Origin: a candidate division KSB1 bacterium
GTDB lineage: Bacteria > Electryoneota > RPQS01
Length of the DNA stretch: 64,000 nucleotides
Direction: 5' to 3'
Assembly (NCBI GenBank): GCA_016214895.1
Contig: JACRMR010000012.1
Span: forward strand, 233,142-297,141
Each line of letters begins with the position of its first letter. The first letter of the stretch is position 1. A program made the position numbers and the translations under genes. Below, one piece after another: positions 49,982 to 60,532 of this stretch. The notes beneath the pieces are model-generated. The model was not told the DNA's origin and did no database searches. It worked only from the letters and a program-made list of their open reading frames with translations.

Positions 49982-51622
49982 TTACTTGAGCTGGGTGAGA
50001 ATCGTCTCGATCTGCTTCGCCTTGTCGCGACCGTCGCCGCTGCCCAGCGAAGCCGCCCGGCGATAGGCATCGAGCGCCTTGGAAACCGTGCCCTTGTTCT
50101 TCGGGTCCGCAAAATAGTAGGAGTCGCCAAGCTGGACCCAAAGTTCCTTGTTGTCCGGACAGTGCTTCACCCCGTCCAGCAGCGGGGCGATGGCCTGACT
50201 GAACTGCTCACGACGCAGAAAGATGTAGGCGCGGATTTGATGCGCGTCGCATTTGTCCGGGTAACTCGCGGTCAACTGATCCGCGGTCGCCTTCGCCTGC
50301 TCCCACTGCGACGTTTCGATGTAGGCATTGACCAGAATCCCGCCGAACTTGTCGAGCACCACACTATCCGACATCAGCGGTGCCAGCAGTTCAGTCAATT
50401 CCTTCTGCCGCTTCGTGCGTTGCAGCAAACTCACGAGCCGCGACAGCTCGTTGCGGTCGGCCGGGTTGCGATCGTACTCGATACGCGAATAGATCAGCGC
50501 CGAATCGAGATCGCCGCGTTTGTCAAACGCGCGGGCAATCTGTCCGTGGGCGCCGGCCAGCGACGTGTCAAACCGCAGCGCCTCGTGCAGGACGATGAGA
50601 CTGGAATCATATTTGGCCGGAGCTTTGTTGGCCGTGTCCTGATTCGCGACCAGAAACATCATCTTGCCCATATTCGCGAGCGCGTCCGCCAACTGCCCGC
50701 GCACATCGGCACGATCCGGCTTTAAGGCCAAGGCCAGTCGAAAGGCGTCCACTGCGGAGGGATAGAAATTCTTCTTCTCCGCTTTCGAGAACTCGATGTA
50801 GCTCTTGCCCAACAAGAGGAAAGAGAGGAAGTGATCCGGACGCTTCGCGCCCGACAGTCGGAATTGCGTCGCCGCTTCCGCCCACTGCTTGCCCGCATAG
50901 TACAGACGCCCGATTAAATAATCGACCGTCTTGTTGTTCGGGTCCTTTTCCTGCACGACCTTGAACAACTTCAGCGCGTCGTCGTATTGCTTCAGCTCTT
51001 GCAGTGCGAGGGCATACTCGAAACCAATGTTCGCGTCGCCCGGAGCCAAATCCCAGGCCTTTGCGTAATTATCCGCGGCGAGCTGCCACACTTTCTGGTC
51101 TGCATAAATACGAGCCAGAATCTGCGGATAGAGCGGATTCTTGGGATTCTTCTGAGTCGCGCTGGACAAAACCTTCGTGGCCTCGGCCATGTTGCCCTGT
51201 TCGGCAAGTATCTGGCCGCGAGCAACCTTGATTTCGTCAATCTTGCCCTTCGGATCCTTCGCCTCGGCAGCGCCCACTATCCGGTCGGCATCGGCGACGC
51301 CCCCGGATTGGAGGTAGTAGCCACTGAGCGCGAGGACCGCCTGCGGGTATTTCGGATTCGCGGCGAGAGCTTGAGTGTAGTCCTGCACGGCTCTGGCCGT
51401 ATCGCCGAGCGCCATGCGGGCGTCACCGAGCAGCGAGAACGCCGCCTCGTTCGAGTTGGTCTGAACGAACGGTTCAAGGATTTGTACGACCTGGTCCCAT
51501 TCGCCATGACTGGCCGCTTCGGCCGCCTGCTGGACTTCAGGACTCGGTCCGGCAAACGCAGTGAGCGCCAGGCAGATCAACGAGGCGATTATCGAGAATG
51601 GGTTGCTATTAGACTTAAACAC
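49982..51622 (-). CDS. Periplasmic TPR-repeat protein
   Basis: About 546 residues with a signal peptide (FKSNSNPFSIIASLICLALTAFA). Roughly a dozen tetratricopeptide repeats follow (ARAVQDYTQALAANPKYPQAVLALSGYYL, WAEAATQFRLSGAKRP, WVQLGDSYYF). GTG at 51622 starts the signal peptide; an ATG at 51703 gives a longer, non-secretory N-terminus. It heads the ExbB-ExbD-ExbD-TonB-PstS-like cluster, an arrangement seen in Bacteroidota; role unknown. Confidence 0.83.
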   Translation of the reverse strand: MFKSNSNPFSIIASLICLALTAFAGPSPEVQQAAEAASHGEWDQVVQILEPFVQTNSNEAAFSLLGDARMALGDTARAVQDYTQALAANPKYPQAVLALSGYYLQSGGVADADRIVGAAEAKDPKGKIDEIKVARGQILAEQGNMAEATKVLSSATQKNPKNPLYPQILARIYADQKVWQLAADNYAKAWDLAPGDANIGFEYALALQELKQYDDALKLFKVVQEKDPNNKTVDYLIGRLYYAGKQWAEAATQFRLSGAKRPDHFLSFLLLGKSYIEFSKAEKKNFYPSAVDAFRLALALKPDRADVRGQLADALANMGKMMFLVANQDTANKAPAKYDSSLIVLHEALRFDTSLAGAHGQIARAFDKRGDLDSALIYSRIEYDRNPADRNELSRLVSLLQRTKRQKELTELLAPLMSDSVVLDKFGGILVNAYIETSQWEQAKATADQLTASYPDKCDAHQIRAYIFLRREQFSQAIAPLLDGVKHCPDNKELWVQLGDSYYFADPKNKGTVSKALDAYRRAASLGSGDGRDKAKQIETILTQLK

Positions 51623-51928
51623 CGCGAGGCTCAGTTGTCGAAAGTGGAGTGTCTCAGTCGTTAGACGCCGAACTGAGGACGGGAGTTTAGGCCTCGGGAA
51701 CACCGATCCTGAGGCAGCTGATATGATCTGGGAAATCCGTCAAATGGAAGCTTGAATATAGCTAACCGCTCGTAAAAGAGCAAGTTAAAACTGTCTTAAC
51801 AGCCGCTTAACCCCGGCCCGGAATACATATGTTCAACGCGACATCTGCACGGCCAAGCCCAATTCGCCCGGCTCTAAGTGCTTGCATCGGGGCGAATTGT
51901 GCGGAATCACCGGCGAACCCTCACAATC

Positions 51929-51961
51929 ACGAAGGGGCAGGCCCCGAAGCCTGCCCCTTCT
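51929..51961 (-). terminator. Strong hairpin after the CtpA protease gene
   Basis: A 12-bp stem GAAGGGGCAGGC with its complement and a CCCGAA loop lies about 40 bp past the protease stop. The T tract is weak. The surrounding 51704-52003 gap has no gene. Confidence 0.65.
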
Positions 51962-52003
51962 GGGGTCCAATCGTACAGTGCGATTCCAAACTTGAGCAGA
52001 GGA

Positions 52004-53611
52004 CTACTTGGGCATCAGGCCGGCGCCCGCCGCAAGGTCCTTGGCCACACCGAACATCCGCTGGGCCGCGGCCACCTGATCGTCGGTCTGCAAGCGCACC
52101 ATCACATACAGGTCGCGGTCATTGAACAGAACTCCGGCCAGCTCGCCCTTGAGGTTGTTCTTCGTGAACTCAAGGTCTTTCGTCCACTCGTCTTCTTTGA
52201 TCTCGATACTGTCCGTCGCGGCATGGGCACGGAACTCGCCGAGCATGGCGTCGGTAACTTCAAAGTCATTCAAGAACTTGTCGAAGTCCTGGCCGAGGTC
52301 CGGATGATGGACCGCAAAATCCGTCGCATAATCGAAGTACACGCGCTTGGAAAGCAGGCGAGCAGTGGTGCCGGTCAGTTTCCCCGAGTGAATCGTGGAA
52401 TCCGGCGTGATGCCGCCGCCGCCAAAGACAACTCGACCGCCGTCCGTCTTATAAGTCTCGCGCTTCACCGTGTCTTCGTGCGCCGGCGTCGGGTCGAGCA
52501 GGTCGTCCGCATAGGCTTCCGCGACGTAGTCCTGGTCGCTCTTGCCGTCGTACGGACGCTGAATGCAACGGCCCGTAGGCGTGTAGTACTTCGCCGTCGT
52601 GATCCGGACCGCCGATCCGTCCGGCATCGGATACGGCGTCTGCACCAGGCCCTTGCCGAAGCTGCGCTCGCCGACGACCAAGCCGCGATCATGATCCTGA
52701 ATCGCACCGGAGACAATTTCCGAGGCCGACGCGCTCCCATGATTGATCAGCACGACCACCGGGACATCGTACTTCCCGCCAATCCCCGTGGAACGGTACT
52801 CCGCATTGGAGCGCGGGGTGCGGCCCTTCGTGTAAACGATCATCATGTTCTCGCGGGGGAGAAATAGATCGGCCACCTTCCAGGCCTGATCGAGATAGCC
52901 GCCGGGATTGCCGCGCAGGTCGAGCAGGAGCTGGCGCATGCCCAAGCCCTGCAAACTGTCCAGCGCGTGAATGACTTCCTTGTCCGTCGTCCCGGTAAAC
53001 TGATTGATCTTGACGTAACCCGTTTCCTTGTCGGGCATCATCAAGGCCGCGCCCACACTGAAAATCGGAATCGTATCGCGAGTAATCGTGAAATCCAGCG
53101 GAACTTCAATCCCCGGTCGATTGATCGTGACATTGACCGTCGTCCCCTTCTTGCCGCGCAGCTTGGAGAAGACTTCGTCGTTGGAGATGCCGTAGGCCGA
53201 TACCCCGTCGATCTTCACAATCTTGTCCCCCGCGCGAATGCCGAGGCGATCCGACGGTGTGCCGGGGATCGGCGAAATGACCGTGAGCCATTTGTTCTGG
53301 ATGGAGAAGGTAATGCCGATGCCTTCGAACTCGCCCTTGAACTGTTCGGCGATCTTTTTCTGTTCTTCGGCGGGTATATACACGGAGTGCGGATCCAACT
53401 CCTCGAGCATGCCGCGGATCGCACCCTCGAGAATCTTGGATTCCTCCGGATCCTCGACATAGTTATCGCGTACGGTGCGGAGAATGTAGTTCAGCTTTTG
53501 AAGCTGCATGCCGACATTCTCGCCCTCGGCGAACAAATCGGGCCCCCAGATGAAGGTCACGATCCCCAGTGAGAATACCAGCAGAAACCCGACCGTTGAC
53601 AACCGCTTCAT
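52004..53611 (-). CDS. C-terminal processing peptidase, S41 family (CtpA-like)
   Basis: About 535 residues. A signal anchor (FLLVFSLGIVTFIWG) precedes an S41 N-terminal helical part, a PDZ domain (IQNKWLTVISPIPGTPSDRLGIRAGDKIVKIDG) and the protease core. The catalytic Ser is in HGSASASEIVSGAI and the Lys in ERSFGKGLVQ. It cleaves C-termini of envelope proteins. ATG at 53611 overlaps the upstream stop; longer frames lack a signal peptide. The C-terminal about 130 residues extend beyond the core. Confidence 0.93.
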   Translation of the reverse strand: MKRLSTVGFLLVFSLGIVTFIWGPDLFAEGENVGMQLQKLNYILRTVRDNYVEDPEESKILEGAIRGMLEELDPHSVYIPAEEQKKIAEQFKGEFEGIGITFSIQNKWLTVISPIPGTPSDRLGIRAGDKIVKIDGVSAYGISNDEVFSKLRGKKGTTVNVTINRPGIEVPLDFTITRDTIPIFSVGAALMMPDKETGYVKINQFTGTTDKEVIHALDSLQGLGMRQLLLDLRGNPGGYLDQAWKVADLFLPRENMMIVYTKGRTPRSNAEYRSTGIGGKYDVPVVVLINHGSASASEIVSGAIQDHDRGLVVGERSFGKGLVQTPYPMPDGSAVRITTAKYYTPTGRCIQRPYDGKSDQDYVAEAYADDLLDPTPAHEDTVKRETYKTDGGRVVFGGGGITPDSTIHSGKLTGTTARLLSKRVYFDYATDFAVHHPDLGQDFDKFLNDFEVTDAMLGEFRAHAATDSIEIKEDEWTKDLEFTKNNLKGELAGVLFNDRDLYVMVRLQTDDQVAAAQRMFGVAKDLAAGAGLMPK

Positions 53612-54945
53612 GCGCGTGTTCCTTCCGTGATCCGTTCGGCGTAATGCCGTGATAGCAACTCCACTTCGAAGTCCGTCAATTCGATTCCGCGCCGTGACAT
53701 CGCGAACCGCGCCGTCGCCAGCGTGCGATCCAGCGCGCCAGGTTTCAGACCGTCCTTGCCGCCCCACATGAAACTCTCAATGTACTGCGGCGGATAGCCG
53801 GCACCATACACATTGGCCGCCGGCCCCACGACCGTCGCCGTGTTGAACATCGTATTGATGCCGGTCTTAACATGGTCTCCGGCCAACAGACCAATGTAGC
53901 GTTGGCCCGTGGGAATCCGGTAGGGACCGATTTGAACCTTCACTTCCCCGTAATCGTTGCGCAGATTGGACGTGCGCGTATCCGCGCCCAGATTTACCCA
54001 TGATCCGAGATGACTGTTGCCGAGAAACCCGTCATGCTGCTTGTTGGAATAGCCCTGCATGATCGACTCCGTGATCTCGCCGGCCACGCGACAGACCGGG
54101 CCGAGACTGGTGCCGTGATACAACCGACAGCCCGCTTTGATGCGACAGTTCGGCCCGACATAGAGTGGCCCTTCAAGGTACGTATGCGGCTCGACTTCGG
54201 TTCCGGCGCCGATCCAGATCGGGCCATGCTGATTCCCGAAGACGGTCCCCGGCATCAGCTTGACGCCAGCCCCGGCGTACACCGGGAATCCGTTCACCTT
54301 GTCCGTGACCTGTACACCGGCCGGAGGTTCCCGCAAGAGATGCGCGCCGCACAGCTCGATGGCCGTCTTGCCCTGAGACAACAGCTGGCGCCCGAGCAGC
54401 TCGGCATTATGCCGCATGTAATCCCAACTATAGCGAGCATAGCGAATGGCATAACCCGCTCCGGTCACCGGCGTCGTCCTTGAATCTTGAACGAGGCGAG
54501 TCGCAATTTCGGTTCCCGGCAGGCGCAAGAACTTCGCCGCCTGTACTGCCGGCAGGCGCGACCACAATGCACAGCCTGCTTCATCGACCACCGTTCCAAG
54601 TTGCCCGGTCTGCGCCTCGCCCTCCGGCCACATGGCAATGACCCGGCCATTCAGAAACAGCACATCGGAATCCTCTCCCCAATCATCCGAGTCAGACGGG
54701 GCGAGATATGTTGCCATACCGGACAGATGAGCGCGCGGGGCCAGCCGCAGCCCGAGGCCGAAGTCCAGCGATTGAACGACCCATTCCCGCAGGCAGCCCA
54801 TCCCCGAGCGAATTTCCCAGGCGGGACGTGTGACCGCGAGCGGAAACAGGTCGGTTTCAACGGCCGGGTCCTCGAACAGCACGACATTGCAGTCGCGAAT
54901 CAGATCCGGGGCAATGACCCGGGCGGCGATTTCATGCGCGGACAA
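53608..54945 (-). CDS. GlmU-like sugar-nucleotide transferase family protein (left-handed beta-helix)
   Basis: 445 residues. The N-terminal part resembles the Bacteroidota GlmU-like proteins (VVLFEDPAVETDLFPLAVTRPAWEIRSG), without a complete canonical nucleotidyltransferase motif. The C-terminal half has hexapeptide repeats of a left-handed beta-helix (GPIWIGAGTEVEPHTYLEGPLYVGPNCRI, GYSNKQHDGFLGNSHLGSWVNLGADTRTSNLRNDYG). It is thought to act on sugar phosphates. Coupled to ctpA by a 4-bp overlap. Classical glmU is not in the window. Confidence 0.8.
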   Translation of the reverse strand: MSAHEIAARVIAPDLIRDCNVVLFEDPAVETDLFPLAVTRPAWEIRSGMGCLREWVVQSLDFGLGLRLAPRAHLSGMATYLAPSDSDDWGEDSDVLFLNGRVIAMWPEGEAQTGQLGTVVDEAGCALWSRLPAVQAAKFLRLPGTEIATRLVQDSRTTPVTGAGYAIRYARYSWDYMRHNAELLGRQLLSQGKTAIELCGAHLLREPPAGVQVTDKVNGFPVYAGAGVKLMPGTVFGNQHGPIWIGAGTEVEPHTYLEGPLYVGPNCRIKAGCRLYHGTSLGPVCRVAGEITESIMQGYSNKQHDGFLGNSHLGSWVNLGADTRTSNLRNDYGEVKVQIGPYRIPTGQRYIGLLAGDHVKTGINTMFNTATVVGPAANVYGAGYPPQYIESFMWGGKDGLKPGALDRTLATARFAMSRRGIELTDFEVELLSRHYAERITEGTRA

Positions 54946-56041
54946 AGTACTTCCCCGGTAATTGCTTTACGATGCCTTTCAGTTCCAGCATTAACAGCCG
55001 ACCGAGAGTTTCGCCGACCGGCAGACTCAATTTGTCAGACAACACATCGATGTGCGTTGCTTCACTGACGTGCAGCGCGGTCAGCAGATCGCGCTCGGAA
55101 GCGGGCAAGTCCAGATTCAGCTCCTGCTGCGCGACTTGATACTGCCGTGAATTCAAGCGGCTGTCCAGCAGTTGCAGAATGTCTTCCGCTTTCTCGACCA
55201 ACGCGGCGCCGTCCTTGATCAGACGATGACAGCCGCGGGATTTCGGATTGTTGATCGCACCCGGGACCGCCATCACCTCGCGATTGTAGTCCACGGCGAG
55301 GTTCGCGGTGATGAGCGCGCCGGACGTGTCGCCGGCTTCGACGACGAGCGTCGCCAGACTCAGACCGGCGATGATGCGATTTCGTTGCGGAAACGTCGTG
55401 CGCTCGGGCTGCTTGCCGGGAGCATATTCGGAGAGTAGCGCGCCGCCCGCCGCGACCACTTGTTCGGAGAGCTCGACATGAGTGGAGGGGTAAATAATGT
55501 CGATGCCGCAGCCGAACACCGCCTCGGTCGGCAGCCCGGCCTCGATCGCCGCGCCGTGGGCAAAGCCGTCGATTCCGGAGGCCAGCCCGGAGACGATATG
55601 AAATCCGCTGCCCCGCATCCCGAGTATGAGATCCCGGGTCACCCGGCTGCCATAGGCCGACGCGCTGCGAGTGCCTACTACCGCCAAGCGTTTCGCCGTG
55701 GCCGGAAACGAACCCCGAATAAACAGGACCGCCGGAGCATCGCTCTCGATTTGCTTCAACGCGATCGGATAGTCTTCGTCCCAGTACGTGCAGATCCGCG
55801 CCCCCAGTTCGAGCGCGCGATCATACTGAATCGCACCGGTCTTGGCGTCCGGGCGAGCCGCGTGCAAGCGAGCCACCAGCGTCTCGCTGAAGCGCGGGAT
55901 GTCACGCAAATCGTGCTCCGTCACCGAAAACACCCTAATCGCGGAACCGAACTTCGACACGAGACGAACCGCCGTCGTCGGTCCAATGCCCTCCACACTC
56001 AGCAGATTCAGCAGGGCAACGACTTCGTCGCGGTTCGCCAT
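54932..56041 (-). CDS. dprA: DNA-processing protein DprA
   Basis: About 369 residues: an N-terminal SAM-like/HhH part (NLLSVEGIGPTTAVRLVSKFG), the Rossmann core (LAVVGTRSASAYGSRVTRDL, IVSGLASGIDGFAHGAAIEAG, GCGIDIIYP, SEYAPGKQPERTTFPQRNRIIAGLS), and a C-terminal winged helix (HIDVLSDKLSLPVGETLGRLLMLELKG). DprA loads RecA on incoming single-stranded DNA during transformation. An ATG at 56062 would add seven residues. Followed by the GlmU-like gene with a 14-bp overlap. Confidence 0.94.
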   Translation of the reverse strand: MANRDEVVALLNLLSVEGIGPTTAVRLVSKFGSAIRVFSVTEHDLRDIPRFSETLVARLHAARPDAKTGAIQYDRALELGARICTYWDEDYPIALKQIESDAPAVLFIRGSFPATAKRLAVVGTRSASAYGSRVTRDLILGMRGSGFHIVSGLASGIDGFAHGAAIEAGLPTEAVFGCGIDIIYPSTHVELSEQVVAAGGALLSEYAPGKQPERTTFPQRNRIIAGLSLATLVVEAGDTSGALITANLAVDYNREVMAVPGAINNPKSRGCHRLIKDGAALVEKAEDILQLLDSRLNSRQYQVAQQELNLDLPASERDLLTALHVSEATHIDVLSDKLSLPVGETLGRLLMLELKGIVKQLPGKYFVRA

Positions 56042-56045
56042 GGAT

Positions 56046-57359
<1,314 letters not shown>

Positions 57360-57435
57360 TCACATCCTGACTTCCGTGAGACCCTGCACTTCGTTCAGGA
57401 ATCCAATCGGAGTTGCACGAGGATTGCGAGGTGGA

Positions 57436-59487
57436 TTACTTCATCAAGACCATCTTCTTGGTCACCGACTGTCCGGCGACATCAAGACGGTACATGTACA
57501 CGCCGCTGGCCAGCTGGTCCGCGCTGAAATCAGCGGTGCGGACACCGGCCGACAAGGGAGCATCGTCATAAAGCGTGGCGACCACCTGTCCGGCCACGTT
57601 GTAAACCTTCAAAGACACATGGGCATCGCGAGCCAGCTCGAACAGAATCTTGGTGTTCGGATTGAACGGATTCGGGTAGTTCTGATAAAGCTTGAACGAC
57701 TCGGGACGAAGCGTGGGAGCCGACGGATCGACGGCATCCGGGCAGTCTGACGTATCCAGCTCCACTACCGCGCCCGGGAAACCGGTCGAGTCCACGTGCA
57801 GCGCGGGCCAGTAGGGACTCACGAGCGGACGCAGCGCGATATCGGCGATCGGAATTCGCTGATACACAACCGGGTTGAGGGTCGCGACGCCTTCATCCTG
57901 CGGAATACCGCCGGCATCGTGATCCAGCACGTATTCCATGTGCAAATAGCCCTGGCCTTCGGCGTACGTTACGTACTTGGCGACCGTGATGTCGCGCTCG
58001 GAGAGGCTTCCCGGAGGAGGCGTGCTCTGACCGCCATCGGTCTCCGTAACGTTCGTGGCTTCAGACCAGAACCGTCCGCCGTCGCAAGACACCGAGACAT
58101 AGGCATCGCCCATCGGGAAGAACTGGTCGCTGTAGGAGTTGCTGTCATACAACTGGTACGAGCAGTAGAAGTAATGGGTGATTGTATCTTCCGCAAGGCA
58201 CGGACGCTGTGCGTTCAATTGCCAGGCGCCAACGTCGATCAGGGTTCCACCCTGAATCGTCTGGAAGTAGTACGCGTTCACAATCGGAGTGAACTCTTCA
58301 TACTCCTCTGACCAATGCCAGATACCGGACTCGTCGATCCACGTGAACGGACCGGCATTGCCGTAGCCACCGACGCCGAAATAAGCGCGGGTCGTGAACG
58401 CGACGTGGATGTTATCGAGGTGATCGAACATCACGTTGCAGTCCGTGTAGAGACGGAACGTGTCCAGATTGCAGACCAGCGAATCGCCGCTGGCGCAGTC
58501 GAAGTCCGGCTCGGGGAAGTTCGTCACGTTGATCGGCTCGTTCCAGTTAACGCCGCCGTCCTCGGAAACGAGAAGATACAGGTCGTTGTTCCACTGCGTC
58601 GCGAAATCGGGATCGCGCGGATGCAGATAGGCGATCGCGACACGGTTCGACCACGGGGAAGCCGCGACATCCGGCGCAATGGTCATCACCTGCTCGATCG
58701 GCATATACTGCTCGCCGTTATAGACGTCCTGCCACGTGATCTGGACTCCCTGATCGAATTCATCGTACTCAGGAACGCCACGCGAGTAGAAGATCCACTG
58801 CGGATCACCGGCCCCGCCGCCGCCCTCGGTCGTCACCACATGCAGATTGCCATCCGGACCCTGATCGATCTTGGGCCAAATGGTCTGACAAGGCGCCCCG
58901 CCGACGCAGCCACCGCCATTGGTGGTGTGGGTCGGCTGAGTTACTGTGAACGCTCCCGAGCCCGGGAGGAAGTCGATGGCGGTGCCCATGAACGGGTCGC
59001 CGGTCGTGACTTCGTGAAACGTTGGGAAGCTCCAGCCGTCGGCATTGGTCACCTGCGCGACATATCCGGCGCGGGTTGAGGCATTCACCTGGCTGCCGGA
59101 GGACGAACCGAATTCCAGCGTCGCCGGATCCCAGATGTTCCAATACGCGTGACGCGGATTAAACTGAGCGTTCAATCCATTCATCCACACGACCTGCACG
59201 TAACCCAACTGATCGACACCGATCATGTGGCCGGCCGTGCCGTTGTGCTGGTAATCATACCAGGTCGTACCCGCCTCATAGTATTCGCCGACCAGATCGA
59301 GACTCCGCGACGAGCGGGTTGCATACGGTGTGTTCTGCGGAGCGCTTTCCGGCGCGACCACTTCCATTCCGTCACCGACTTTCGCAGCGGGACCCCGCTC
59401 TAACTTGCTGCTCACCTTCGATGCCAGCGCTGCGCTAACCAGCAGCAGGGCCGACAGAACTGCGAAAACCACTAACCTCCGCGACAT
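57436..59487 (-). CDS. Large secreted protein with T9SS sorting tail
   Basis: 683 residues with a signal peptide (LVVFAVLSALLLVSAALA). The body is rich in BNR/sialidase-like strands (VSEDGGVNWNEPINVT, VSCDGGRFWSEATNVT), suggesting a propeller. The C-terminal about 90 residues are a classic sorting domain: LYQNYPNPFNPNTKILFEL, YNVAGQVVATLYDD, LASGVYMYRLDVAGQSVTKKMVLMK. Eight or more Cys residues occur in the body. The start has a strong AAAGGAGG site. It is monocistronic, with its own promoter region and terminator, which suggests high expression. Confidence 0.85.
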   Translation of the reverse strand: MSRRLVVFAVLSALLLVSAALASKVSSKLERGPAAKVGDGMEVVAPESAPQNTPYATRSSRSLDLVGEYYEAGTTWYDYQHNGTAGHMIGVDQLGYVQVVWMNGLNAQFNPRHAYWNIWDPATLEFGSSSGSQVNASTRAGYVAQVTNADGWSFPTFHEVTTGDPFMGTAIDFLPGSGAFTVTQPTHTTNGGGCVGGAPCQTIWPKIDQGPDGNLHVVTTEGGGGAGDPQWIFYSRGVPEYDEFDQGVQITWQDVYNGEQYMPIEQVMTIAPDVAASPWSNRVAIAYLHPRDPDFATQWNNDLYLLVSEDGGVNWNEPINVTNFPEPDFDCASGDSLVCNLDTFRLYTDCNVMFDHLDNIHVAFTTRAYFGVGGYGNAGPFTWIDESGIWHWSEEYEEFTPIVNAYYFQTIQGGTLIDVGAWQLNAQRPCLAEDTITHYFYCSYQLYDSNSYSDQFFPMGDAYVSVSCDGGRFWSEATNVTETDGGQSTPPPGSLSERDITVAKYVTYAEGQGYLHMEYVLDHDAGGIPQDEGVATLNPVVYQRIPIADIALRPLVSPYWPALHVDSTGFPGAVVELDTSDCPDAVDPSAPTLRPESFKLYQNYPNPFNPNTKILFELARDAHVSLKVYNVAGQVVATLYDDAPLSAGVRTADFSADQLASGVYMYRLDVAGQSVTKKMVLMK

Positions 59488-59579
59488 TGTGCCTCCTTTT
59501 ACGATTGCAGAGCCGCTATTCGCTCCGCAAAGACTGTAGCCGAATAACGTTGAATTGACTGTTTCCTGTCTAATAACAT

Positions 59580-59608
59580 AAAGTAAGCTAAGGAACTTAA
59601 AAAGTCAA
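59580..59608 (-). promoter_or_regulatory. Candidate promoter of the T9SS cargo gene
   Basis: On the minus strand TTGACT (59603-59608), a 17-bp spacer and TACTTT (59580-59585) lie in an AT-rich stretch about 95 bp before the start. TACTTTA also fits the FCB TAnnTTT pattern. Confidence 0.5.
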
Positions 59609-59724
59609 GTCATAAAGTCAATGAGTAAATCAAGACAAATCCGTTAAGGTCGGAAGGCCACCGGTGGTGAGGATGGGGCGGAAACAGCCACGGGCAGGAC
59701 CGTAGGTCGCTGATACACGGGCGC

Positions 59725-60525
59725 TTAGCGCAGGATCAGGTGGGTGTACCATTGTAGGGCAGGCTCGCCGAAGAAGAGGCAGACGACCAGCGCGATGGCC
59801 AGGAACGGGCCAAACGGGATCATTTTGCCCGACAGATCCTTGCCGGTCACGAGCAGAGGTAAAGCTACAAGTGTGCCAAGCAGCGAGGCGAAGAACACCA
59901 TCAGCAAGACGAGCTTCCAGCCGAGGAACGATCCGGCCATGATCCCGAACACTACGTCACCACCGCCCATGGCGTCCTTCTTGAACAACCACTTCCCTCC
60001 GATCAACATTAACAAGAAGATACCCCCACCGACCAGCATCCCGATCAGCGCGTCCGGGATGGGCCGCAGCTCGAAGAAGAGGGCGCCGATCAGTCCGATC
60101 ACCGCCATCGGAATCGTGATCGCAAATGGGAGGAGCCAGTGCTCGAGGTCGATCAGCACCAGACTCAACAGTGCAATGAAGAGTAGTCCGTGCGCAACTC
60201 CTGCGTACGAGAAGCCAAATCTGTGCACAGCGCCCACTGCAAGAATCCCACTGGCCAGCTCAATCAGCGGATACCGGATCGAAATCCGAACCTTGCACCC
60301 GGCACACCTCCCGCCCAAGAGGAGGTAGCTCAGGACGGGAATATTCTCCCAAGGTTTTATCCTCCGGCTGCAGGCCGGACAACGAGAAGGAGGAGTCACT
60401 AAGGACTCCTCCCGGGGAAGACGATAAATCAGTACGTTGGCGAAGCTGCCCAAACAGAGGCCGAGGAACCCGGTGAGGCCGTACACCAGCCCAACCGGCA
60501 GCGGTCCCCAAGGCGTACCGACCAT
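59725..60525 (-). CDS. pilD: Prepilin peptidase / N-methyltransferase
   Basis: 266 residues. The N-terminal methylase part has the CPACSRRI...CAGCKVRIS tetracysteine motif. The peptidase has catalytic Asp residues in LIDLEHWLLP and GGGDVVFG, with about seven TM helices. It processes type IV pilin-like proteins. Eight bp after pilC in the pilB-pilC-pilD order. Confidence 0.96.
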   Translation of the reverse strand: MVGTPWGPLPVGLVYGLTGFLGLCLGSFANVLIYRLPREESLVTPPSRCPACSRRIKPWENIPVLSYLLLGGRCAGCKVRISIRYPLIELASGILAVGAVHRFGFSYAGVAHGLLFIALLSLVLIDLEHWLLPFAITIPMAVIGLIGALFFELRPIPDALIGMLVGGGIFLLMLIGGKWLFKKDAMGGGDVVFGIMAGSFLGWKLVLLMVFFASLLGTLVALPLLVTGKDLSGKMIPFGPFLAIALVVCLFFGEPALQWYTHLILR

Positions 60526-60532
60526 GGAACTC

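Noticed and set aside
48797..50725. A 642-codon open frame on the plus strand
   Set aside because: It lies antisense to ExbD, ExbB and the TPR gene, has no recognisable domain and biased Arg/His/Gln content; a shadow frame caused by high GC. The same applies to the long antisense frames at 37160-38950, 60437-61801, 61999-63600, 33307-34662 and 7832-9199.
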